A DNA stretch of 64,000 nt from Streptomyces hydrogenans (GTDB lineage Bacteria; Actinomycetota; Actinomycetes; Streptomycetales; Streptomycetaceae), in contig NZ_BNBS01000015.1 in the NCBI RefSeq assembly GCF_014656075.1, positions 23,001 to 87,000 of the forward strand, given 5' to 3'. How positions within the stretch are numbered: position 1 is the stretch's first letter; the number at the start of each line of letters is the position of its first letter. Of the stretch, positions 26,113 through 34,379 are shown in pieces. The translations under genes and the position numbers were made by a program. The notes under the pieces were generated by a model. The model was not told the origin of the DNA. It ran no database searches and saw only the letters and a program-made list of their open reading frames with translations.

Positions 26113-27593
26113 GCCAGATCCTGCACGTCGTCACGACCGTCCTCGTCCTCCTCGGGGCGGTGCCGCTGGTGGTCGCCGTCGTCCAGTTCCTGCTGGTCGG
26201 TCTCCAGCGCTTCCGGCACCTGTACGAGGACCGGCCGCTCCACACGCCCCGTACCGCCGTCCTCATCCCGGCCTGGAACGAGGCCCCGGTGCTCACCTCC
26301 TCCGTCGAGGGGCTGCTCCGGATGCGCTACCCGCCGGACCGCGTCCGGGTGGTGGTCGTCGACGACGCCAGCACCGACGCGACCCCGGAGGTCATGCGGG
26401 AACTGATGGCCGGGCACCCCGGACAGGTGGTGCACCTGCGCCGGGAGAACGGCGGCCAGGGCAAGGCCCACACCCTGAACCACGGCCTCGCGCACGTCCT
26501 CGACGACGACTGGGCCGAGGCCGTCCTCGTGATGGACGCCGACGTCGTCTTCGACCGCGACGCCCTGCTGCGGATGACCCGCCACCTCGCCGACCCCGAG
26601 GTCGGCACCGTCACCGCGTACATCAAGGAGGGCAGCGGGAAGCAGGGCAACTACCTGACCCGCTACATCGCCTTCGAGTACATCACCGCCCAGGCCGCCG
26701 CCCGGCGCGCGCAGAACGTCCTCGGCGTCCTCGCCTGCCTGGCCGGCGGGGCGCAGCTGCACACCCGGGAGAGCCTGGAGGCGATCGGCGGCCGGATCGA
26801 CACGTCCACGCTGGCCGAGGACACCGTCACCACCTTCGAGACCCAGCTGACCGGGCGGCGGGTCGTCTTCGACGGGTACGCCACCGTGCTGGCGGAGGAG
26901 CCGGGCGACCTGACCGGGCTGTGGAAGCAGCGGCTGCGCTGGGCCCGGGGCAACCTCCAGGTGACCCACCGCTACCGCCACCTGTGGTTCCGGCCGTGGA
27001 AGCGGCGGGAGGGGCACCGGCTCGGCTCGGTCCTCTTCGGACTGATCTGGTACTCGCTCCTCGCGACCCCGGTGCTCCTGACGGTCTGCTCGGCCTCGCT
27101 GCTCTACCTCTACTTCACCGACTCGGACCGCTCGTGGCAGCTCTTCCACTGGCTGTGGGTGATCAACCTCGTCTGCTACCTGCTGATCATCCTGATGGCG
27201 GCGGCCGTCGACCCGGGCACCTTCCGGCGGTGCTGGCGGGAGGCGCTGTTCTACCCCGGCGTCGTCTCCACCTGCATCCTCGTGATCACCGCGCTGCCCG
27301 CGGTCTTCCTGCCGCTCCTGGAGAAGGCCGGACTGTTCACGGACGACGGGTCGCCCCAGCTCCTGATGATCGTGGTCTATGCCTGGATGGGCCTCGCCCT
27401 GCCCCTCGCCTGGCTCGCGAAACTGCTCACCGGAACCCGGGCGCGGTTCCTCGCGCCGGTGCTGCTGCACCTGGTGGGGTACGGGTCGCTGCTCGCGGCC
27501 TGCCTGGTGGCGGCCTGGGTGCAGGAGCGGCGGAACGCGGAACTGAAGTGGGACAAGACCGAGAAGACCGGGAAGGTGGCGGCGGGACGATGA
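26100..27593 (+). CDS. Processive GT2 membrane glycosyltransferase, PgaC/IcaA-like
   Basis: This is a 497-aa inner-membrane polysaccharide synthase-like enzyme. One or two N-terminal helices (residues 5-35) precede the GT-A domain. The nucleotide-sugar residues are D88-D89 (VVVDDAST) and the DAD at 146-148; the catalytic acid is in LAEDTV (240-241), and the QRLRW motif of processive synthases is at 277-281. The phrase GLWKQRLRWARG closely resembles poly-N-acetylglucosamine synthases. Four or five helices follow (from about 310). The GTG start has GGAGGA just upstream. The substrate is inferred to be UDP-GlcNAc or a related amino sugar. Confidence 0.87.
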   Translation: MHTLSQILHVVTTVLVLLGAVPLVVAVVQFLLVGLQRFRHLYEDRPLHTPRTAVLIPAWNEAPVLTSSVEGLLRMRYPPDRVRVVVVDDASTDATPEVMRELMAGHPGQVVHLRRENGGQGKAHTLNHGLAHVLDDDWAEAVLVMDADVVFDRDALLRMTRHLADPEVGTVTAYIKEGSGKQGNYLTRYIAFEYITAQAAARRAQNVLGVLACLAGGAQLHTRESLEAIGGRIDTSTLAEDTVTTFETQLTGRRVVFDGYATVLAEEPGDLTGLWKQRLRWARGNLQVTHRYRHLWFRPWKRREGHRLGSVLFGLIWYSLLATPVLLTVCSASLLYLYFTDSDRSWQLFHWLWVINLVCYLLIILMAAAVDPGTFRRCWREALFYPGVVSTCILVITALPAVFLPLLEKAGLFTDDGSPQLLMIVVYAWMGLALPLAWLAKLLTGTRARFLAPVLLHLVGYGSLLAACLVAAWVQERRNAELKWDKTEKTGKVAAGR

Positions 27594-27760
27594 CGGCGGC
27601 GGAACCCGGGAGGCCGGGGGCGGACGAGGATCTGGCGCGGCACGTGGCGGGGCTGACCGGCGAGGACCGGCGGCACGACCGGCGGCTCTTCTGGTGGGAG
27701 CTGCTGGCGGTGCTGCTCGTCGCCGCCCTGCTGACGGCCCGCGCCCTCTGGCTGACCTGA
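27590..27760 (+). CDS. Small single-helix membrane protein, 56 aa
   Basis: ATGA overlaps the glycosyltransferase stop, so translation is coupled. The product has a charged cytoplasmic half (AEPGRPGADEDLARHVAGLTGEDRRHDRR) and one helix (WELLAVLLVAALLTARALWL). Position and shape recall PgaD/IcaD, the small partners of poly-GlcNAc synthases, although those have two helices; no sequence identity is claimed. Confidence 0.7.
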   Translation: MTAAEPGRPGADEDLARHVAGLTGEDRRHDRRLFWWELLAVLLVAALLTARALWLT

Positions 27761-27778
27761 CCCCGGATTCCCTCGGGT

Positions 27779-29056
27779 TCACTCCAGGAGGAACGGGTCG
27801 GCCCCCTGCGCGGCGAGCGCGAACCAGGCCGTGGTCCCGGTGTGGAGGCTGGCGTACAGCGTGTCGCCGTCACCGGTGCGCAGCCCGTCCGAGGAGGCGG
27901 CGACGATGCCGTGGCCGTCGGCGTTCGGGGCGTGGGCCTGGGCCGAGCGGAGGGTGGCGAGGAGGTCGCCGGCCCGCGCGGCGTCGCCTTCGCCGTCGCG
28001 GCGGCGGAGGGCGGCCGCCATGTGGGCGGTGCCCTCGAACCAGACCTTGGAGGTGTCGGCGTCGCTGACCGACACCCCGCTGAACCCGCCGTCCTCGGCG
28101 GCCAGATGGGTGAGGGCCCAGTCCAGGGACCCGGCGTGCCGGGCGTCGGCGGTCGCCAGGTAGGACCAGCTCTGCGGGTCCTCCGGAACGGGCGAGCGGT
28201 TGACGGTGGCGCCGTCGGTGCCGGTGCCGGTCCAGAAGGCGCCGGCGTCCGCGTCCCACAGGGCGTCGACGAAACCCGTCGCGACCGCCGACCGGTCGGC
28301 CCAGGCCCGGTCGCCGGTGACGTCCGCGAGACCGCGGAAGAAGGCGGCGACGTCGACGTTGTGCTCGGTGGACTTCCAGGTCAGGGGCGAACCGGAGGCG
28401 GGGACGCCACCGGTGTGGCCCGGGGTGCCGGTCGTGGAGGCCGTGTGGTCCTGGATCCACTCGGCGAGCCGCAGCGCGCCGGACCGGTACGCGGCGCCGT
28501 CCGTCGCCCGGTGGACGTGGAGGAGGGCCAGGCCGGTCCATGCCTGCGCGCCGGTGAAGGAGTCGGCGGCGGCGACGGCCGGCAGTCCGTCCGCCGCGGT
28601 GACCTTCCCCGAGACGTACGACTGGCGGACCCGGCCGTCACCGGCGGCATCACCCTCCTGGAGGGCGAGCAGGGTCCCGGCGAGGGCTCCGGCCCGCCTC
28701 AGGTCGGCGTCCGTCCCGCGCGCGCAGTAGGCGATCGCGGTGAGCGCGACGTCGTAGGTGAAGGCCACGGTGGAGTGGTGGGTCTCCATCCAGCCGCCGG
28801 TGTAACTGCGCGGCAGGCCCTGCCGGGTGCCGCCCGCCGCCTCCTCGACCCGACGGTCGAGGAAGGTGTACGCACGCGCCAGCGCCTCCTCCTCATCCAC
28901 GCCGCCGCCCCCCGTCCCCGAAGGACTCGTCGGGCTCGACGGCCCCGTCGCACCCGACGAGCAGCCGCCGAGCAACAGCCCCGCCGTGCCCCCCATGACC
29001 GCCGCCGCGAACGCGCGACGGCTCACCGCTCCACACCGAATCTCCGAAGTACCCAT
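27779..29056 (-). CDS. Tat-type lipoprotein, probable alpha/alpha-toroid glycosidase-like
   Basis: The N-terminus has SRRAFAAAV (twin-arginine) and a lipobox LLLGGC with Cys32, so the 425-aa product is probably exported by Tat and lipid-anchored. The body consists of paired helices with WMETHHSTVAFTYDVALTAIAYCARG, FTGAQAWTGLALLHVHRATD, EHNVDVAAFFRGLADVTGD and KVWFEGTAHMAAALRRRDG. This layout resembles (alpha/alpha)6 barrels of glycoside hydrolases and lyases. It converges on the PIG-L/ATP-grasp/GT2 operon with 18 bases between stops, which suggests action on the product of that operon. A GTG at 29026 just before SRRAF is an alternative start. Confidence 0.78.
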   Translation of the reverse strand: MGTSEIRCGAVSRRAFAAAVMGGTAGLLLGGCSSGATGPSSPTSPSGTGGGGVDEEEALARAYTFLDRRVEEAAGGTRQGLPRSYTGGWMETHHSTVAFTYDVALTAIAYCARGTDADLRRAGALAGTLLALQEGDAAGDGRVRQSYVSGKVTAADGLPAVAAADSFTGAQAWTGLALLHVHRATDGAAYRSGALRLAEWIQDHTASTTGTPGHTGGVPASGSPLTWKSTEHNVDVAAFFRGLADVTGDRAWADRSAVATGFVDALWDADAGAFWTGTGTDGATVNRSPVPEDPQSWSYLATADARHAGSLDWALTHLAAEDGGFSGVSVSDADTSKVWFEGTAHMAAALRRRDGEGDAARAGDLLATLRSAQAHAPNADGHGIVAASSDGLRTGDGDTLYASLHTGTTAWFALAAQGADPFLLE

Positions 29057-29314
29057 AGATCACCACATAAGCCATCCTGCCTCTTCCCCGGCGCGGACAC
29101 GCGGGACGGGCGGCGACTGTCCGACCGTCGCGGGGTGGGGCGGGGCCGGGTCGCGCGCGGAGTCGGACCGCGCTCGCACCAGGGCCGAAGCGTCGACCGG
29201 GTGGACGCCCCCTCTGCCCGGGCGAGTGCCGCACGGCTACGCTGGACGCCACCGTGCGGCCGACCGCCGCCGGGTCGGCCAGGGAGCCGCGCACCGGGAG
29301 CTGGGGGGCACACG

Positions 29315-30148
29315 GTGGAGTGGCTGCTGACCGACGGCGAAGGAATCCTGACCTTCTGGGTGCTGGTGTTCGGCGCCTGCAACGTCCTGCGCGGCGTCTA
29401 CTGTCTCGCCCGTGACCGCAGAGCGCGGCGCAGGGTGCGTGCCATGACGGAACGGGGCGTGGATCCGGTCCGTGCGGCGTATCTGACCGGTGACGCGCGG
29501 GACGCGGCGGAGGCGGCGGTGTTCGTCCTGGCCGCCGACGGCTTCCTCGGGGTCGCGGACGACGGCGGCCTGCGGCTCGCCTCCCCGGGCAGGATGCCGC
29601 GCGACCCGCTGCTCACCGCGTTCGTCCAGGGGGCCGGGGGCGCCCCCGGTGTGAAGGTCCACGAGATCCCCGACCATCCCCGGTTCGAGGCGTTCCGCAC
29701 GCTCCTGCGGGAACGGGAGCCGTATGCGGGGCTGTCGATGACGACCGGTCTCAGCAGGCCCCTGATCGCGGCCTTCGCCGCCCTGTCGGCCTTCTTCATG
29801 GGGCTGCACGTCGTGGTGACCGAGGCACCCGTGCCGTTCGACGAGGACGCGCGGCAGGCCGGGTGGCTGCTCGTGTGTCTGATCGTCTGGATGGCCCTGT
29901 CGGCGGTGACGGCGCTGTGGCCCGGGGACGACCGACGCCGATGGCCGTCGCTCGACGCGCACTGCCGGGCGCGGGTGGAGAGCGCGCGGGCCGCCGTTCC
30001 GGAGAGCACGCGCCGCGCGGTGCTCGCCTCGAAGCACCGGCCGCGCCCCGCGCCGCGGCCCCGCAGGACCGGCAGCCGGCCGGACGGCTCCTGGGTGGAC
30101 GACGTCGTCGACTCCTGCGGAGGGTGCGGCGGCTGCGGGGGCGAATGA
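29315..30148 (+). CDS. TIGR04222-type membrane protein with Cys/Gly tail
   Basis: This 277-aa protein starts at a GTG (MEWLLTDGEG) after GGGGGG. One helix lies at about residues 9-25 and two more at about 150-195 (LIAAFAALSAFFMGLHVVV, then WLLVCLIVWMALSAVTALW). The cytoplasmic part has AYLTGDARDAAEAAVFVLAADGFLGV. The C-terminus ends CGGCGGCGGE, the glycine/cysteine run that marks the TIGR04222 family. Function is unknown; the tail could bind metal or be modified. It is monocistronic. Confidence 0.82.
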   Translation: MEWLLTDGEGILTFWVLVFGACNVLRGVYCLARDRRARRRVRAMTERGVDPVRAAYLTGDARDAAEAAVFVLAADGFLGVADDGGLRLASPGRMPRDPLLTAFVQGAGGAPGVKVHEIPDHPRFEAFRTLLREREPYAGLSMTTGLSRPLIAAFAALSAFFMGLHVVVTEAPVPFDEDARQAGWLLVCLIVWMALSAVTALWPGDDRRRWPSLDAHCRARVESARAAVPESTRRAVLASKHRPRPAPRPRRTGSRPDGSWVDDVVDSCGGCGGCGGE

Positions 30149-30555
30149 CCGGCGCCCGCGCGCCCGAGCCACAGGCGAGCGGCTTCCCCCGAAGGTGTCA
30201 CGAGCGATGCTCCGTTGACGGGCTCCCTCGAAGAGGTGCTTCGGTCCGACGGAGGGAAGCGGCCGAACCCTATGGTGCCGGCGTCGCGGCGCGAGGAGGT
30301 CGAGGAGACCGGACCGTCGCCGGCAGGCCCGTACCGTTCGGGCAGACCGGGCGGGCCGGGGCACGTGCCGCTCCTCTGCCGGGCGCGGGACCGGACCGTT
30401 CGGATGCGGCCACCGGGCTGGCGCGGCTTCGCGGGGTCCCGTGGTCCACGGCGTCGGATCGGGTCGGCCGTCACATAGCGTGAGCCACTCCGTCGGAGCG
30501 TGAGAGTCGCACCCCGGCGGACGCCCCTACGCCGCCCCGTTTCTCTGGAGCCGTC
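30149..30555. other. Intergenic region, nothing recognised
   Basis: These 407 bases separate the TIGR04222 gene from the DUF3050 gene. Frames open here have the arginine-rich composition of non-coding DNA. No hairpin or operator stood out. Confidence 0.5.
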
Positions 30556-31386
30556 ATGAGTTCCGACCGTTACCACTGGGATCGCTCGCACCCGGGCCTG
30601 ACCTCGCTGCGCGAGGCGATCGAGCCCGTGCGCCGGGAGGTCGTCGGCCACCCCGTCTACCGGGAGCTGAACTCCCTTGAGCGGGTGCGGACGTTCCAGG
30701 AACGCCATGTGTTCGCGGTCTGGGACTTCATGTCGCTGCTCACGTCTCTGCAGCGGCGGCTGACCTGTGTGGACCTCCCGTGGCTGCCGAACGGGCCGAC
30801 CGCGAGCCGTCGGCTCATCAACGAGATCGTCCTGGTCGAGGAGAGCGACGCGTTCGGCGACGGCTACACCAGCCACTTCGAGCTGTATCTCGACGGCATG
30901 GCCCGGAGCGGAGCCGACACCGGTCCGGTGAGCCGGTTCCTGCGGTCGCTCGGCACCGGGACCGGTGTCGCCGAGGCGGCGAAGTCGGCCGACGTCCCTT
31001 CCGCGGCCACCGATTTCATGGCCGTGACCTGGAGCATCATCGAGGACGAGCCCGTGCACTGCCAGGCCGCGGCCTTCGCGTTCGGCCGTGAGGACCTGAT
31101 CCCCGAGATGTTCGGGCAGGTGGTCCGGATCGAGGACGCGAACGACCGACTCGCCCTGTTCAAGGACTACTTGGCCCGCCACATCGAGGTCGACGGCGAG
31201 CAGCACACGCCCATGGCCATGCAGATGCTGATCGATCTGTGCGGTGAGGACCCCGCGCGATGGGCCCAGTGCGCCGACACGGTCCGCCGCGCGCTCTCGG
31301 CCCGGGTCGCGCTCTGGGACGGGATCCTCGCGGACTGCGACAGCCGGCCCGCGTCCGCTCCCCCGCGGCCGGCCCCCGTTCCCTGA
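30556..31386 (+). CDS. DUF3050 haem-oxygenase-fold (HDO-like) protein
   Basis: DUF3050 proteins have the all-helical haem-oxygenase fold and belong with the non-haem diiron oxygenases of the SznF/UndA type. Metal-ligand candidates are visible: His51 ([16 protein letters not shown]), Glu95/Glu96 and His107 ([21 protein letters not shown]), the Glu and His of [14 protein letters not shown], and His plus Glu of [15 protein letters not shown]. Length is 276 aa with a Pro/Ala-rich end. No biosynthetic neighbours are evident, so the substrate is open. Confidence 0.87.
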   Translation: MSSDRYHWDRSHPGLTSLREAIEPVRREVVGHPVYRELNSLERVRTFQERHVFAVWDFMSLLTSLQRRLTCVDLPWLPNGPTASRRLINEIVLVEESDAFGDGYTSHFELYLDGMARSGADTGPVSRFLRSLGTGTGVAEAAKSADVPSAATDFMAVTWSIIEDEPVHCQAAAFAFGREDLIPEMFGQVVRIEDANDRLALFKDYLARHIEVDGEQHTPMAMQMLIDLCGEDPARWAQCADTVRRALSARVALWDGILADCDSRPASAPPRPAPVP

Positions 31387-31531
31387 CCTCCCGATCACCG
31401 GGTGCCGCGAGGCGTACACCGGTCGGGCGCGGGTAGCAGCGGGGCGCGGCGTACGGCGCGTACGCGCTACCGGGGGGCTGGAAACGGGGCCCGCGTGAGG
31501 TTCGTGCGGCGCCCGCGAGGAAGGACGGACC

Positions 31532-32518
31532 ATGGCCGGCGAGGGCGCGTTCGAGCGTGACCGGACCTATCTCACCAGCCGCGTCACGGCGGACGGGCGC
31601 GACGGGTGGCCCGTGGAGCCCGGGCGCTACCGGCTGGTCATCGCCCGGGCCTGCCCGTGGGCGAACCGGGCCGCGATCGTCCGGCGGCTGATGGGCCTGG
31701 AGGGCGTGCTGTCGCTGGGGGTGGCGGGGCCGCTGCACGACGAGCGCAGCTGGTCCTTCCACCTGGACCCGGGCGGCCGGGACCCGGTCCTCGGCATCGA
31801 GCGGCTGCGGGAGGCCTTCGAGCGGCGCGAGCCGGGGTACCCGAACGGCGTCACCGTGCCGACGATCGTCGACGTACCGAGCGGCCAGGCGGTCACCAAC
31901 GACTTCGAGCGGATCACGCTCGACCTGGGCAGCCAGTGGCGGGCCCACCAGCGGGAGGGCGCGCCGGACCTGTATCCGGAGCGGTGGCGCGACGAGATCG
32001 ACGAGGTCGCCGACTCCGTGTACCGGGACGTCAACGACGGGGTGTACCAGTGCGGGTTCGCCCGGGGGCAGGACGCGTACGACGAGGCGTACGCGCGACT
32101 GTGGGGGCGGCTGGACCGTCTGGAGGAGCGGCTCCGGGGGCGGCGCTATCTGGTCGGCGACCGCATCACCGAGGCCGACGTCCGGCTCTTCCCCACGCTC
32201 GTGCGCTTCGACGCCGTCTACCACGGGCACTTCAAGTGCAACCGGCAGAAGCTGACCGAGCTGCCCGCGCTGTGGGGCTACGCGCGCGACCTGTTCCAGA
32301 CGCCCGGCTTCGGCGACACCATCGACTTCGCGCAGATCAAGGCCCACTACTACGTCGTCCACCACGCCATCAACCCGACCGGGATCGTGCCGCGCGGCCC
32401 GGACCCGCGCGGCTGGCTCTCGCCGCACGGGCGGGAGGCGCTCGGCGGGCGGCCCTTCGGCGAGGGCACTCCGCCCAGACCTCCGCCCGTCTCCGAGGCG
32501 GTGCCGCCGCTCGTCTGA
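31532..32518 (+). CDS. Ecm4/YqjG-type glutathione S-transferase family protein
   Basis: This family reduces thiol-conjugated hydroquinones by way of a catalytic cysteine. Cys41 lies in ARACPWANR, followed by LSLGVAGPLHDERSWSF and the thioredoxin-fold end VTVPTIVDV, TNDFERIT. The helical C-terminal domain has NDGVYQCGFARGQDAYD and ITEADVRLFPTLVRFDAVYHGHFKCN, both characteristic. Streptomyces use mycothiol rather than glutathione, so a mycothiol-hydroquinone substrate is likely by inference. The Pro-rich last 30 residues are extra. It is 145 bases after the DUF3050 gene on the same strand. Confidence 0.9.
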   Translation: MAGEGAFERDRTYLTSRVTADGRDGWPVEPGRYRLVIARACPWANRAAIVRRLMGLEGVLSLGVAGPLHDERSWSFHLDPGGRDPVLGIERLREAFERREPGYPNGVTVPTIVDVPSGQAVTNDFERITLDLGSQWRAHQREGAPDLYPERWRDEIDEVADSVYRDVNDGVYQCGFARGQDAYDEAYARLWGRLDRLEERLRGRRYLVGDRITEADVRLFPTLVRFDAVYHGHFKCNRQKLTELPALWGYARDLFQTPGFGDTIDFAQIKAHYYVVHHAINPTGIVPRGPDPRGWLSPHGREALGGRPFGEGTPPRPPPVSEAVPPLV

Positions 32519-32569
32519 CGGCTTGGCCGTCGGGCCGCCGGCGGGCCGTCGGTTCCGGGTGGGGGCACG

Positions 32570-32794
32570 TCAGAGCAGGTCCCGCCGATCGTCCTCGGTG
32601 ACCGTGGGGGCGACGGGCGGGACGACCATCCGGCGGCGGCGCAGGATGCTGGTGTAGACGGCGGTTCCGACGATGCCGACGGCCATGAGGATCAGCCCGA
32701 CCAGATCGACGTTCACCGACTCCGCCTGCCAGTCGGTCGCGAAGGTGAGGATGGCTCCGACCGCGATCAGGATGATGCATATGCCCAGACCCAT
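32570..32794 (-). CDS. DUF6458-type small membrane protein, 74 aa
   Basis: Two helices (GICIILIAVGAILTFATDW and VDLVGLILMAVGIVGTAVY) are joined by a short loop, followed by a basic RRRR stretch and a Pro/Val-rich cytoplasmic tail. This is the typical actinobacterial DUF6458 protein. The ATG at 32794 has AGGAG seven bases upstream. Function is unknown. Confidence 0.8.
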   Translation of the reverse strand: MGLGICIILIAVGAILTFATDWQAESVNVDLVGLILMAVGIVGTAVYTSILRRRRMVVPPVAPTVTEDDRRDLL

Positions 32795-32941
32795 GATGGT
32801 TCTCCTCCCGTGTGGGTTGGATGCGCTCCGCGTACCCCCGCGTCCCGCGATCAATCCGGCCGACCGGTCATCGGTGGTCGTCGCACGGTCCGTCACCGGT
32901 TTTTGTGAGAGGGCGTGTTCACGCCGTGGCCCGACAAGGGG

Positions 32942-32974
32942 CGCGCCCACGCCGGAGGTTCCGGCGTGGGCGCG
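32942..32974 (-). terminator. Hairpin terminator of the streptogrisin gene
   Basis: A 14-bp perfect stem (CGCGCCCACGCCGG / CCGGCGTGGGCGCG) with loop AGGTT lies 30 bases beyond the protease stop. Confidence 0.82.
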
Positions 32975-33003
32975 TGGGAGACGTGCGGGTGGGAGCGGGC
33001 CGG

Positions 33004-33915
33004 TCAGAAGACGCTGACGCCGTAGGCGCTGAGGGCCTCGGTCACGGGCTGGAAGAAGGTGGTGCCGCCGGAGGAGCAGTTGCCGCTGCCGCCGGAGGTG
33101 AGGCCGAGGGCGGTCGTCCCGGAGAACATCGCACCGCCGCTGTCGCCGGGCTCGGCGCAGACGTTGGTCTGGATCAGGCCGTAGACGATGTCGCCGTTGC
33201 CGTAGTTGACGGTGGCGTTGAGGCCGGTGACGGTGCCGCCGCGCAGGCCCGTGGTGCTGCCGCTGCGCTGGACGGACTGGCCGACGTAGGCGTTTCCGGC
33301 GGCCGTGATGTCGCGGTAGCTGCCGTTGTAGAGGTAGACGCGCCCGTCGGCGGCGGAGGCGTTGGAGTGGCGGATGATGCCGTAGTCGTTGGTGGGGAAG
33401 CTGGTGCCGGCCCGGCTGCCGAGCAGCGCGGTGTTGGCGGAGTTGGTGTACCAGGTACTCCCGGACTCGGTGCAGTGGCCTGCCGTCAGGGCGTAGTAGG
33501 TGCTGCCGCTGCGGACGTTGAAGCCGAGGGAGCAGCGGCCGCCGCCCGCGTAGATGGCCTGGCCGCCCGCGATCAGCTTGTTGATCTTGCCTGCGGTGCG
33601 CTCGATCCTCAGGTGCGCGGCGTTCTCGCCCGCGGCCTTGCGGAGGGTGGCGATCTCGGCCGGCGAGACGGTCGTGTCGACGGTGACGACGACCTTGCCG
33701 GTGGCCTGGTCGGTGTACCAGGCGGTGCCGGGGACGTCCGCCCGGAGGACGGCGTCGCTGGTGACGGTGAGCGCGGCGGCGCGGGCGGTGTCGGCCGGCT
33801 GCGCCGAGGAGGTGGGGGCGGCCAGGGCGGTCGCGGCGACGAACGCGCCGAGGACGGCGAGCATGCGGGTGCCCTTGGCGAGGCGGCGGCCGCGGGTGGT
33901 GGACGAACGGTTCAC
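33004..33915 (-). CDS. Streptogrisin-type serine protease (S1E), preproenzyme
   Basis: This secreted chymotrypsin-like protease has 303 aa. A signal peptide (to about residue 38, SSAQ) precedes an alpha-lytic-type propeptide with [20 protein letters not shown]. The mature enzyme should begin at [10 protein letters not shown] near residue 115. The triad is His147 (LTAGHC), Asp177 (TNDYGI) and Ser259 (AEPGDSGG); four cysteines form two disulfides. It is close to streptogrisin A/B of S. griseus, ending [20 protein letters not shown]. After GDSGG the residues are AM where streptogrisins usually have Pro. GTG at 33915 is chosen because GGAGG lies five bases upstream; the ATG four codons earlier overlaps that site. 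Confidence 0.93.
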   Translation of the reverse strand: MNRSSTTRGRRLAKGTRMLAVLGAFVAATALAAPTSSAQPADTARAAALTVTSDAVLRADVPGTAWYTDQATGKVVVTVDTTVSPAEIATLRKAAGENAAHLRIERTAGKINKLIAGGQAIYAGGGRCSLGFNVRSGSTYYALTAGHCTESGSTWYTNSANTALLGSRAGTSFPTNDYGIIRHSNASAADGRVYLYNGSYRDITAAGNAYVGQSVQRSGSTTGLRGGTVTGLNATVNYGNGDIVYGLIQTNVCAEPGDSGGAMFSGTTALGLTSGGSGNCSSGGTTFFQPVTEALSAYGVSVF

Positions 33916-34379
33916 AGAATCCTCCATGGGGGGTGAGCCGCTGGGTGGGTGGCTCACGGTGGAGTGCGATCGGCGGTGGGGCGACGGGGATGGTCGCCCC
34001 CGCCATGAACCTGACAAGTGCGTGCTACGAGGGGAATCCTCGGCTCCGCCAGGGGTTGCCACAAGGCGCGCTTTCGGCCGCTCTACGCGCGTCCACCCCT
34101 CAGGGCCGGGCGGCCCACCCGGTAACCGCCGCTTTCCGCCGCCCTCTTGAAGATCCGTCAGAAACTTTCCGAGAGGAGTTGCAGTTCACGGGCGGGAGCC
34201 CGCCGCTCCCGGACCGCACTCCCCCGGCGCCCCGTCCGTCACGGGCGCCGGGGTGACCCGCCCGCCGGGGCCGGAGCCGTACGGGGCAGTCGTCCGCCTT
34301 CGCGACGATCCGCCCCCTGGCCGGATCACGCCCCTACGGGGCCCGCGGAGGACGGCGTCCGTCCTCCGCCGGAGCCGCG
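33916..34379. other. Promoter region of the protease gene and amidohydrolase terminator
   Basis: The first 150 bases contain the likely protease promoter (no clear boxes); the rest is non-coding except for the hairpin at 34345-34369. Confidence 0.5.
34345..34369 (-). terminator. Hairpin terminator of the CodA-like amidohydrolase gene
   Basis: An 11-bp perfect stem (GCGGAGGACGG / CCGTCCTCCGC) with loop CGT lies 11 bases past the stop. Confidence 0.8.
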
